Assembly: GCF_013283875.1 (NCBI RefSeq)
Contig: NZ_CP054139.1
Span: 1,674,001-1,738,000 of the forward strand
Direction of reading: 5' to 3'
Source: Mucilaginibacter mali
GTDB lineage: Bacteria > Bacteroidota > Bacteroidia > Sphingobacteriales > Sphingobacteriaceae
Length of the DNA stretch: 64,000 bases
Positions 56,629 through 64,000 of this stretch are shown here, piece after piece (positions within the stretch are counted from its first letter, which is position 1; each line of letters opens with the position of its first letter). The notes below the pieces were generated by a model that saw only the letters and a list, made by a program, of their open reading frames with translations, ran no database searches and had not been told where the DNA came from. The position numbers and the translations under genes were made by a program.

Positions 56629-56706
56629 GGTAACGTTGCCGGGAACGTTTGCATAGTTTTAACCGGGCAGAATTGGTTCGATAAAGCTAAAATCTGCTTA
56701 AAATTG
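56629..56706 (+). promoter_or_regulatory. LacI-type operator and promoter, site 3 (GH105-uxaBA)
   Basis: The 24-bp site (56629-56652) has halves GGTAACGTT and AACGTTTGC around GCCGGG and is followed by CAT as at sites 1 and 2. A TAAAATTG box (56699-56706) lies 47 bp from the operator end, one base different from the spacing at the other two sites. It would start the transcript for the GH105, uxaB and uxaA genes. Confidence 0.65.
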
Positions 56707-56778
56707 TATGCTGAAATATTTTTTGAACAATTAGGTTAAGGCTGAATTTTAATAACGACCAACACAAAACCAACATAA

Positions 56779-58686
56779 ATGAGAAAAGTATTTTTAACCG
56801 GCCTGCTGTTAGGCACAATGCTAAAGGCCTCGGTTGCACAAGAGGTCCCTTATTCGCAGCGCATGGCCGCGACGGCAATGAAGCTATGGCCTGATACGGC
56901 AGCTAACATGCGCTGGACGTATGAACGTGGCGTTGTATTGAACGGTATGGAAGCCGTGTGGGCACAAACCGGTAATGCCGATTACTTTAAATATATCCAG
57001 CACAGCATCGATAAGTTCGTTGCCCCCGATGGTACCTTGAACGGTGGCTACAAAGCCGATGTGTATACACTGGATAACTTGCTGCCAGGTCGCAGTGTGG
57101 TGCTATTATATAATATATTAGGCAGCGAAAAATATTACAAAGCCGCCAATACCCTGCGTGCACAGCTGAACGATCAGCCGCGTACGGCTTCGGGCGGTTT
57201 TTGGCATAAAAAGATCTATGTTGACCAAATGTGGCTGGACGGTCTGTACATGGGCGATACGTTCTACTCAAGATATGCCACCGCCATGGGCGAAACGGCT
57301 GACTTTGACGATATCACCAAGCAGTTCATCCTGATGGAAAAAGCCGCCCGCGACCCTAAGACCGGACTGATCTATCATGGTTGGGACGAAAGCCGCAAAC
57401 AAAAATGGGCTGATCCTAAAACCGGTCTGTCGCCAAACTTTTGGGCCAGGGCAATGGGCTGGTATGGTATAGCACTGGTTGACGCGCTGGATGATATCCC
57501 TAAAGACCATCCAAAACGCGCGGAGATCATCGCCATTTTGAACCGTTATGTGGCAGCAGTGCAAAAATACCAGGATGTAAAATCGGGTACATGGTGGCAG
57601 ATACTGGACAAGCCAAACGAGAAGGGGAACTACCTGGAATCGTCGGCATCGTGTATGTTTGTTTACACATTGGCTAAAGGCGTGCGCGAGGGTTATATCC
57701 CTGCATCCTACAAAGCCGTGGCCGAAAAAGGCTTTAACGGTATTATTAAGGAATTTATCACAACCGATGCTAATGGTCAGATCAACCTGAACAAAACCGT
57801 TAGCGTAGGCGGCCTTGGCGGTAACCCGTACCGCGATGGTAGCTACCAATATTACCTGAGCGAAAAGGTAGTAACCAACGATATGAAGGGCGTAGGCGCA
57901 TTCATCTTGGCGGCTACCGAAGTGGAAAGACTGGCTACAGCGCCGGTAGCTTTGGGTAAAACGGTGTTACTGGATAGCTATTTTAACAATGAGCACCTAA
58001 AGGATAAACTGACCGGCAAATCTGTTTCGTTCCATTACAAATGGGAAGAGATGGATAACAATGGCTTTTCGATGTTCGGGCATATTTTTAATACCTACGG
58101 CTTTAAAACTCAAACGCTTTACAGTGCTCCAACGGCTGATAACCTGAAAAAGGCGTCGGTATATGTAATTGTCGATCCGGATATCCCGAAGGAAAACCCT
58201 GATGCTAAATATATCGAAGAACCGCATATCAAATCGATAGCCGATTGGGTAAAAGAAGGCGGTGTATTATTGGTATTAAACAACGATACCGGCAATGCCG
58301 AGTTTGCGCACCTGAATAAGCTGATGAGCAAATTTGGTATCACCTTTAACCTGGATAGCCGTAATCACGTAACCACTCCGCATTTTGAGACTGGCGCAAT
58401 TATGGTGCCTGCCGATAACGCCATCTTTAAAACCGCTAAGAAGATCTACATTAAAGAGATCAGTACTTTTAAAGTACAGGCGCCGGCTAAATCGGCCCTT
58501 ACCGACAAAGGCGACATTGTAATTACCACGGCCAAATATGGCAAAGGCACCGTGTTTGCCGTTGGCGACCCATGGTTTTATAATGAGTATACCGATGGCC
58601 GCAAGTTGCCGGCCGACTATGATAATTATAAGGCAGCGACTGACCTGGTGAAATGGGTAACGCAACAACTGCCCGCAAAAAAGTAA
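56779..58686 (+). CDS. Unsaturated rhamnogalacturonyl/galacturonyl hydrolase (GH105) with C-terminal DUF4350-like domain
   Basis: 635 residues with a short signal peptide (ending KASVAQE). Residues about 25-385 are the (alpha/alpha)6 GH105 domain, with GGYKADVYTLDNLLPGRS and the catalytic-Asp region QMWLDGLYMGDTFYSRYA. They hydrate and release the 4,5-unsaturated sugar from oligosaccharide ends. The last 250 residues are a separate alpha/beta domain of GATase1-like type (VTKTVLLDSYFNN-like start, ADWVKEGGVLLVLNN, KGTVFAVGDPWFYNEYTDGR). YteR-type GH105 enzymes are about 370 residues, so this is a two-domain form. It needs lyase-made substrate, but no lyase is in the window. Confidence 0.88.
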   Translation: MRKVFLTGLLLGTMLKASVAQEVPYSQRMAATAMKLWPDTAANMRWTYERGVVLNGMEAVWAQTGNADYFKYIQHSIDKFVAPDGTLNGGYKADVYTLDNLLPGRSVVLLYNILGSEKYYKAANTLRAQLNDQPRTASGGFWHKKIYVDQMWLDGLYMGDTFYSRYATAMGETADFDDITKQFILMEKAARDPKTGLIYHGWDESRKQKWADPKTGLSPNFWARAMGWYGIALVDALDDIPKDHPKRAEIIAILNRYVAAVQKYQDVKSGTWWQILDKPNEKGNYLESSASCMFVYTLAKGVREGYIPASYKAVAEKGFNGIIKEFITTDANGQINLNKTVSVGGLGGNPYRDGSYQYYLSEKVVTNDMKGVGAFILAATEVERLATAPVALGKTVLLDSYFNNEHLKDKLTGKSVSFHYKWEEMDNNGFSMFGHIFNTYGFKTQTLYSAPTADNLKKASVYVIVDPDIPKENPDAKYIEEPHIKSIADWVKEGGVLLVLNNDTGNAEFAHLNKLMSKFGITFNLDSRNHVTTPHFETGAIMVPADNAIFKTAKKIYIKEISTFKVQAPAKSALTDKGDIVITTAKYGKGTVFAVGDPWFYNEYTDGRKLPADYDNYKAATDLVKWVTQQLPAKK

Positions 58687-58731
58687 TTGAACACCCCCCT
58701 GATTAAATAAACTAAAGAGACAACAGCGCAC

Positions 58732-60246
58732 ATGATATTATCTAAATATAATTTAAAGAAGGTTAACGCCCCGGGTTTGATAGTGCCCGACGAGCGTTTG
58801 TTTAACCTGCCCGAAAAGGTACTGCAATTTGGCACCGGCGTATTGCTGCGCGGCCTGCCCGATTATTTTATTGATAAAGCCAACCGCCAGGGCATCTTCA
58901 ATGGCAGGGTAGTGGTAGTAAAATCTACCGATACCGGTTCGGCCGATGAGTTTGATAAGCAGGATGGCTTGTATACCTTATATATTAAAGGTATAGAAGA
59001 AGGTAAAGAAGTGAACGAGCAAATGGTATGCTCGGCCATTAGCCGTGTACTTTCTGCCGGTAAGGATTGGGAAGCGATATTGAAGTTTGCGCACAGCCCG
59101 CACCTTCAGGTGGTAATATCAAACACTACCGAAGTAGGTATTCAACTGGTTCAGGATGATATCCGTAAGCACCCGCCGGTTTCGTTCCCGGGAAAATTAT
59201 TGGCTGTACTGTACGAGCGTTACAAAGCTTTCAACGGCAGCGAGAAGAGCGGTTTGGTGATCGTACCGACTGAACTGATTGTTGATAACGGTAAAAAACT
59301 GGAATCGATCATATTAGAGCTGGCTCATCTGAACAAACTGGAACCTGCATTTATGGATTGGCTGGAAAACTGCAATCATTTCTGCAATTCGCTGGTAGAT
59401 CGTATCGTGCCTGGCAAACCGGATGCAGCTACGACTAAGGAGATGGCTGCCGATTGCGGTTATGAAGATGATCTGCGCATCGTATCGGAAGTTTACAGTC
59501 TTTGGGCTATCGAGGGTGGCGAAAAGGTATCATCTGTATTAACTTTTGCCCAGGCAGATAAAGGCGTGGTGATCACCCCGGATATCGAAAAATTCAGGGA
59601 GCTGAAATTACGATTGCTGAATGCTACGCATACGTTGAGTTGCGCGGCGGCTTTCCTTTCAGGTTTCAATACCGTTAAGCTGGCTATGGATAATGATGCA
59701 TTTTCGAATTTCATTAGTCAACTAATGAAGAGCGACATCGCTCCGGCTATCCCATACGAGGTTTCAGTTGCCGAAACCGATGATTTCGCGGCTAAGGTAT
59801 TGGATAGGTTTCGTAACCCTAATATCGAGCACCAATGGATCAGCATATCGGCCCAATATTCATCTAAAATAAAAATGCGTGTATTGCCTTTGCTGCTGAA
59901 CCATTATAAAAAATCTACATCAGTTCCTGAACTGATGGCCCTGGGTTTCGCGGCTTTCATCAGGTTTATGAAAGTGAATAAAATTGATGGTAAATTTGTT
60001 GGCGAAATAAACGGCAGCGAATATACCGTGACCGACAGCCAGGCCGATATTTTTTACAAAGCCTGGACAAATGCCGATGCACAAACCGCCGTTAATAACG
60101 TTTTAAGTAACAAAACACTGTGGGATGCCGACCTTACCCAACTGCAAGGTTTTGAAACCGCGGTTACAGGCTACCTTGCTGCGATAGAAGAACAAGGTGC
60201 GCTGCAGGTGTTAGAAAATATCGAATTGAAAAGTTTGGCTAAATAA
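58732..60246 (+). CDS. uxaB: Tagaturonate reductase
   Basis: 504 residues, cytoplasmic, mannitol-dehydrogenase family. The NAD-binding region begins LQFGTGVLLRGLPDYFIDKANRQG and VVVKSTD; the C-terminal domain contains LRLLNATHTLSC. It reduces tagaturonate to altronate in galacturonate catabolism. The UxaB assignment over fructuronate reductase (UxaD/UxuB) is supported by the altronate dehydratase gene 2 bp downstream. Uronate isomerase (UxaC), which would feed it, is not in the window. Confidence 0.92.
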   Translation: MILSKYNLKKVNAPGLIVPDERLFNLPEKVLQFGTGVLLRGLPDYFIDKANRQGIFNGRVVVVKSTDTGSADEFDKQDGLYTLYIKGIEEGKEVNEQMVCSAISRVLSAGKDWEAILKFAHSPHLQVVISNTTEVGIQLVQDDIRKHPPVSFPGKLLAVLYERYKAFNGSEKSGLVIVPTELIVDNGKKLESIILELAHLNKLEPAFMDWLENCNHFCNSLVDRIVPGKPDAATTKEMAADCGYEDDLRIVSEVYSLWAIEGGEKVSSVLTFAQADKGVVITPDIEKFRELKLRLLNATHTLSCAAAFLSGFNTVKLAMDNDAFSNFISQLMKSDIAPAIPYEVSVAETDDFAAKVLDRFRNPNIEHQWISISAQYSSKIKMRVLPLLLNHYKKSTSVPELMALGFAAFIRFMKVNKIDGKFVGEINGSEYTVTDSQADIFYKAWTNADAQTAVNNVLSNKTLWDADLTQLQGFETAVTGYLAAIEEQGALQVLENIELKSLAK

Positions 60247-60248
60247 AA

Positions 60249-61901
60249 ATGAAACAAAGCATTTTAAAAGTACACCCTAAAGATAATGTATTGGTTGCCC
60301 TGCGCGATCTGCAAGCCGATGAGCAGGTACATTACGAGGGTGTGAACTATACCGTAACCGAGTTTATCCCGGCTAAGCATAAATTCGCGATAAATACCAT
60401 TGCCCAGGGCGCCGATATTATTATGTATGGCGTTTTGGTAGGTAAAGCACAAAGCGAGATACAAGCCGGTGGCCTGTTATCGACCAAGAACGTGAAACAC
60501 GCGGCCAATAGCTTCCTAACCGAAGGCCATCACCACGAATGGCATACGCCGGATGTAAGCAACTGGAAAGACCGCACCTTTAACGGTTTCCACCGCGCGG
60601 ATGGGAGTGTGGGTACCGCCAACTACTGGCTGGTGATCCCAATGGTTTTTTGCGAGAACCGTAACGTTGAAGTGTTGCAGGAAGCGCTGGTGAAACCTTT
60701 AGGCTACGGACGTAAACAGGTTTACGAAGTGAAAGCCCAGCAACTGATCAACATGGTGCAAAAAGGCGTAAGTGTTGATGAAGTATTATACACCGAAATT
60801 GAAAGCGAAGCCGAGGGCGAGAAAACGCCAAAGGTATTTCCCAATGTAGATGGTATCAAATTCCTGACCCACGAAGGTGGCTGCGGCGGTATCCGCCAGG
60901 ATGCGGTTACCCTTTGCGGATTGCTGGCCGGGTATATCACGCACCCTAACGTGGCAGGTGCAACTGTTTTAAGCTTAGGCTGCCAAAACGCGCAGGTAAG
61001 CATTTTGCAGGAAGAAATTTCTAAACGGGATGCTAATTTCAGCAAGCCGCTGTATATTATCGATCAGCAAAAAACCGGTAAGGAATCGGTAATGATAGAG
61101 CAGGCTTTACGCCAAACCATGGCCGGTTTGATCCAGGCTAATCAGAATGAACGCAAAGCTGCACCACTGAGCAAGATTACTATCGGTTTAGAATGCGGTG
61201 GTTCGGATGGGTTTTCGGGGATCTCGGCTAACCCGGCTATCGGTTATACTTCAGATTTATTAGTAGCACTTGGCGGCTCAGTTATTTTGGCTGAGTTTCC
61301 TGAGTTGTGTGGAGTGGAGCAAAACATCATAGACAGATGCGTTGATAGCGAAAAAGCAAGTCGTTTTACCAGTCTTATACGCACGTATGCCCAAAGAGCC
61401 GAAGAAGCAGGTTCCGGATTTGATATGAACCCGTCGCCAGGCAATATTAAGGATGGTTTAATTACCGATGCCATCAAATCTGCTGGTGCTGCTAAAAAAG
61501 GCGGCACATCTCCGGTGGTTGACGTGTTGGATTATCCTGAAAAGGTGACCAAACCCGGCCTTAACCTGTTATGCACCCCGGGTAACGATGTGGAATCGAC
61601 CACCGCTGAAGTAGGTTCGGGTGCTAACGTGGTGTTATTCACCACCGGTTTAGGTACCCCAACCGGTAATCCTATTACCCCTGTAGTGAAGATAGCCAGC
61701 AACACGGCCCTGTTTAACCGCATGAGCGATATTATGGACGTAAACACCGGCGGCATTATTGAAGGTGACGAAACCATACAGCAAGCCGGCGAACGCATAT
61801 TAGATTATGTAATTAAAGTAGCCAGCGGCGAAATAGAAGTAAGCGCGGTAAGCCACGGCCAGGATGATTTTATCCCCTGGAAGCGGGGAGTGTCGCTGTA
61901 A
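60249..61901 (+). CDS. uxaA: Altronate dehydratase
   Basis: 550 residues. An N-terminal SAF domain (about 1-85) is followed by the UxaA catalytic region with conserved Cys/His motifs (THEGGCGGIRQDA; LSLGCQNAQ; GLECGGSDGFSG; CTPGNDVESTTAE). It dehydrates altronate to 2-keto-3-deoxygluconate, probably with an iron centre. It follows uxaB by 2 bp and ends the transcript; a strong terminator/repeat follows. Confidence 0.95.
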   Translation: MKQSILKVHPKDNVLVALRDLQADEQVHYEGVNYTVTEFIPAKHKFAINTIAQGADIIMYGVLVGKAQSEIQAGGLLSTKNVKHAANSFLTEGHHHEWHTPDVSNWKDRTFNGFHRADGSVGTANYWLVIPMVFCENRNVEVLQEALVKPLGYGRKQVYEVKAQQLINMVQKGVSVDEVLYTEIESEAEGEKTPKVFPNVDGIKFLTHEGGCGGIRQDAVTLCGLLAGYITHPNVAGATVLSLGCQNAQVSILQEEISKRDANFSKPLYIIDQQKTGKESVMIEQALRQTMAGLIQANQNERKAAPLSKITIGLECGGSDGFSGISANPAIGYTSDLLVALGGSVILAEFPELCGVEQNIIDRCVDSEKASRFTSLIRTYAQRAEEAGSGFDMNPSPGNIKDGLITDAIKSAGAAKKGGTSPVVDVLDYPEKVTKPGLNLLCTPGNDVESTTAEVGSGANVVLFTTGLGTPTGNPITPVVKIASNTALFNRMSDIMDVNTGGIIEGDETIQQAGERILDYVIKVASGEIEVSAVSHGQDDFIPWKRGVSL

Positions 61902-61906
61902 ACCGC

Positions 61907-62033
61907 AAGTCCGAAAGTCGGAAAAGACCGAAAGTCCGGGAGAGAATTTCTTTTTCTTCCGGACTTTCTTTTTTGTGTCGATAAACAACTTCCGGACTTT
62001 TCCGACTTTCCGTCTTCCGGACTAAATTACTTC
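61907..62033. repeat. Complex inverted repeat of GTCGGAAAAGTCCGG units
   Basis: Several copies of a unit like AAGTCCGAAAGTCGGAAAAG occur in direct (61907-61939) and inverted (61999-62033) orientation. It resembles dispersed intergenic repeats of this phylum and fills the start of the 484-bp gap before glnII. The innermost pair forms the terminator listed at 61930-61984. Confidence 0.75.
61930..61984 (+). terminator. Terminator after uxaA
   Basis: A 10-bp stem GAAAGTCCGG/CCGGACTTTC with a 29-nt loop, then six T. It begins 29 bp after the uxaA stop. Confidence 0.75.
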
Positions 62034-62083
62034 ACACTTTCTTCATAAAGAAACAGCAGTTTTACAGCGATTAGGTTTTGGTT

Positions 62084-62144
62084 AGTATGTTTTGTGCAAA
62101 GAACATACTATGATTCCCCCGCCGCCCGGTGGGGGATTTTTTTT
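62084..62144 (+). ncRNA. Candidate small RNA with two hairpins and a terminator
   Basis: A first stem TAGTATGTT/AACATACTA (loop TTGTGCAAAG, 62083-62110) is followed 5 bp later by TCCCCC/GGGGGA and eight T (62115-62144). No ORF lies between the uxaA terminator and this one, so a separate short transcript is implied. A TAGGTTTTG box about 13 bp before the first stem is promoter-like. It has no resemblance to a family I can name. The remaining gap to glnII (62145-62385) is very AT-rich without a clear box. Confidence 0.4.
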
Positions 62145-62385
62145 GTCGATTTTATAAAAGTTCCGATAATTTATGTTTTTGATGTCTTAAAATTCTGTGT
62201 TTTGCTGATTTTGCCCTTGTTTGTGGTTTATTTTCCACATTTTCTATAATTATTTAACATTATCTGATTTTTTTTAAAAAAAATACAACAATTGATAAAA
62301 ATTTTATAATTTAGTCGAAAATATCAGGTTTCAATATTTAAAAAGCTAACTAAACTTATAAAACCTTAGAAAATTAGATTAAAAA

Positions 62386-63393
62386 ATGGCAAAATTAGAG
62401 TACATCTGGCTGGATGGCTACAAACCAACCCAAAGCCTGCGCAGCAAAACAAAAATTGTTAAAGATTTCGGTGGTACACTGGAAGAATGTCCGGATTGGA
62501 GCTTTGATGGTTCATCTACCGAGCAAGCATTAGGCGGTTCGTCAGATTGTATCTTAAGGCCGGTATTTATTTGCGCAGATCCTCAACGTAAAGATGGTTA
62601 CCTGGTGATGTGCGAAGTTTACGCAGCTGATGGTACTCCACACGAGTCTAACGGGCGTGCAACCATCCAGGATGATGATAACGATTTCTGGTTTGGTTTT
62701 GAGCAGGAGTATTTCCTGTGGGATCCAAAAACTAACAAACCACTTGGTTTCCCTGAAGGTGGCTACCCTGCACCACAAGGCCCATACTACTGTTCGGTAG
62801 GCGCTAACAACGCTTTCGGCCGCGAAATTGTTGAAGAACACTTAGACGTATGTTTAGAAGCTGGCCTGAACGTTGAAGGTATCAACGCTGAGGTTGCTGC
62901 CGGTCAGTGGGAGTTCCAGATCTTCTCTAAAGGCGCTAAAGATGCTGGCGACCAGATTTGGGTTGCACGTTATTTATTAGAGCGTATTGGCGAAAGCTAC
63001 GGTGTATCAATCAACTGGCATTGCAAACCGCTGGGTACTTTAGATTGGAACGGTTCGGGTATGCACGCTAACTTCTCTAACACTACGCTGCGTACTGCTG
63101 CAAGCAAAGAGAAATTCACCGCTATTTGCGAGTCTTTCCGTCCGGTTGTTGCTGAATGTATCGCTGTTTACGGCGCCCATAACGAGCAACGCTTAACCGG
63201 TAAACACGAAACCGCTTCTATCCACGATTACAGCTACGGCGTATCAGATCGTGGTGCTTCTATCCGTATCCCGCTGTACTCGGTACAAAAAGGATGGAGC
63301 GGCTACCTGGAAGATCGTCGCCCTAACTCGGCTGCCGATCCATACAAAGTAGCTTCGGTTATCATCAAAACTGTAAAATCAGCAAAATTATAA
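62386..63393 (+). CDS. glnII: Glutamine synthetase type II (eukaryote-like)
   Basis: 335 residues, the short GSII form, not the 470-residue GSI. Beta-grasp start (EYIWLDGYKPTQSLRSKTKI), WSFDGSSTEQA, then the catalytic region FGFEQEYFLWDP, GPYYCSVGANNAFGREIVEEH, INAEVAAGQWEFQ and GSGMHANFSNT. It makes glutamine from glutamate, ammonia and ATP. It has a long AT-rich leader and codon use typical of a highly expressed gene. A terminator hairpin lies at 63473-63515. Confidence 0.94.
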   Translation: MAKLEYIWLDGYKPTQSLRSKTKIVKDFGGTLEECPDWSFDGSSTEQALGGSSDCILRPVFICADPQRKDGYLVMCEVYAADGTPHESNGRATIQDDDNDFWFGFEQEYFLWDPKTNKPLGFPEGGYPAPQGPYYCSVGANNAFGREIVEEHLDVCLEAGLNVEGINAEVAAGQWEFQIFSKGAKDAGDQIWVARYLLERIGESYGVSINWHCKPLGTLDWNGSGMHANFSNTTLRTAASKEKFTAICESFRPVVAECIAVYGAHNEQRLTGKHETASIHDYSYGVSDRGASIRIPLYSVQKGWSGYLEDRRPNSAADPYKVASVIIKTVKSAKL

Positions 63394-63472
63394 TTTAGCT
63401 GTCCAGCAGATACAGAAATGCCCTTGTGAAAGCGAGGTCACTGAAAAAGTAGCTCAATAAAACGGCGCACTT

Positions 63473-63515
63473 AAAGCGATCAAGAGAAAGGCAACCTTTA
63501 CTTGGTCGCTTTTTT
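63473..63515 (+). terminator. Terminator downstream of glnII
   Basis: A 12-bp stem AAAGCGATCAAG/CTTGGTCGCTTT with one G-T pair, then T-run to 63515. It is 80 bp past the glnII stop. Confidence 0.7.
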
Positions 63516-63606
63516 ATTTGAGTTTACAGGAGGAAGATTATTTGTCGTTGATGATACAGGCCAGTTAGGGTAGCGATGTGCGGCTAAGCGCTATTTTAGC
63601 TAAGAC

Positions 63607-64000
63607 TTAGCTCATCAATTTGATGATCCTTTTCAGATTGACGGTGAAGATAGCCAAGGCGCCCTGCATCTGCATATTTTCGATTCCGTAGGCTATTGCC
63701 CGGTCATAACCATGAGCATTTTTCAACTCGCTGTTCTTGGCTTCGATCTTATACCTGTGTTTGCTGCTTTGTTTATACTCGTCAGTTTCCTGAAATGCCA
63801 TTTGCTGTTGGTGCAGACCTGATTTAATGCTAACGGAATAGGTTTTGGTTTTGGCCCCAGGCTTATAGCAACCATCTCTCAATGGACATACCTTACACTT
63901 TTCAACATCAAAGTAATAAGTATCAACCTGATTCTCTCCGATATCCTTTTTACCCCCGCGCGCCTTCCGGATAGCCAGATGCCCGGCCGGGCAGACGAAC
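63607..64000 (-). mobile_element. IS1182-family transposase, C-terminal part, cut by the window edge
   Basis: The minus frame is open from the window end to TAA at 63607 (131 codons); the TTG-started 91-codon piece is only part. Visible motifs are VCPAGHLAIRKAR, a cysteine cluster KCKVCPLRDGCYKPG and the DDE-type C terminus (QSSKHRYKIEAKNSELKNAHGYDRA), which matches IS1182-like transposases, with the catalytic Glu in KIEAKNSE. No inverted-repeat end could be identified in the 63394-63606 gap. The element points towards glnII and so may have inserted beside it. Confidence 0.85.

Overview
The window comes from a Bacteroidota chromosome, most likely a Sphingobacteriaceae soil or plant-associated bacterium of the Mucilaginibacter/Pedobacter type. 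This rests on a SusC/SusD pair inside a pectin-utilisation locus, a type II glutamine synthetase, TAnnTTTG-like promoter boxes, many TonB-plug and MG2-type envelope proteins, and several families of short intergenic palindromes. The genus is inferred from gene content, not from a phylogeny.

Layout. (1) 1-7764: housekeeping genes: the end of pyrE, two ABC-F ATPases (one with a degenerate second ATP site), tRNA-Lys(CTT), a zinc-ribbon methyltransferase and a PIF1-like helicase. (2) 7905-18269: a compact co-directional locus with two paralogous membrane Ser/Thr kinases, two FhaA-like proteins (one with a degraded FHA domain), a 32-residue membrane microprotein, a membrane PP2C phosphatase and a giant fused SEDS (RodA/FtsW)-class B PBP. 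A class III nucleotide cyclase converges on it. The set resembles the actinobacterial fhaA-fhaB-pstP-rodA-pbpA-pknA-pknB cluster but lacks PASTA domains; it is the most notable system here. (3) 19244-29481 (minus): PBP1C and a membrane-anchored thioester alpha-2-macroglobulin, two tandem secreted CBM9-like proteins and a double-glycine-leader, six-cysteine small peptide. (4) 29917-42589: a J-domain/SH3 membrane protein whose HPD motif is lost, a MacAB-TolC-type exporter operon, a small secreted protein, two tandem MG2/TonB-plug proteins and two small hypothetical genes. (5) 42967-44463: malate:quinone oxidoreductase. (6) 44665-61901: a pectin/homogalacturonan locus: LacI-family regulator, SusC, SusD, a DUF5123-like surface lipoprotein, CE12 esterase, GH28, CE8, GH105 and the cytoplasmic uxaB and uxaA. 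Three related operator-like sequences lie before the susC, CE12 and GH105 genes; two of them carry an ungapped operator-to-promoter cassette with identical spacing. (7) 61902-64000: a repeat-rich spacer with a candidate small RNA, glnII, and the 3' part of an IS1182-like transposase gene running off the window.

How it fits together. The pectin genes describe a path from surface binding and uptake (SusCD, DUF5123 protein) through de-esterification (CE8, CE12) and depolymerisation (GH28, GH105) to galacturonate catabolism (UxaB, UxaA). Uronate isomerase, KDG kinase/aldolase, the inner-membrane transporter and any polysaccharide lyase are not in the window. The kinase/phosphatase/SEDS-PBP locus and the PBP1C/macroglobulin pair are neighbouring envelope loci, suggesting phosphorylation-controlled peptidoglycan synthesis next to an envelope-protection module; that functional link is inferred.
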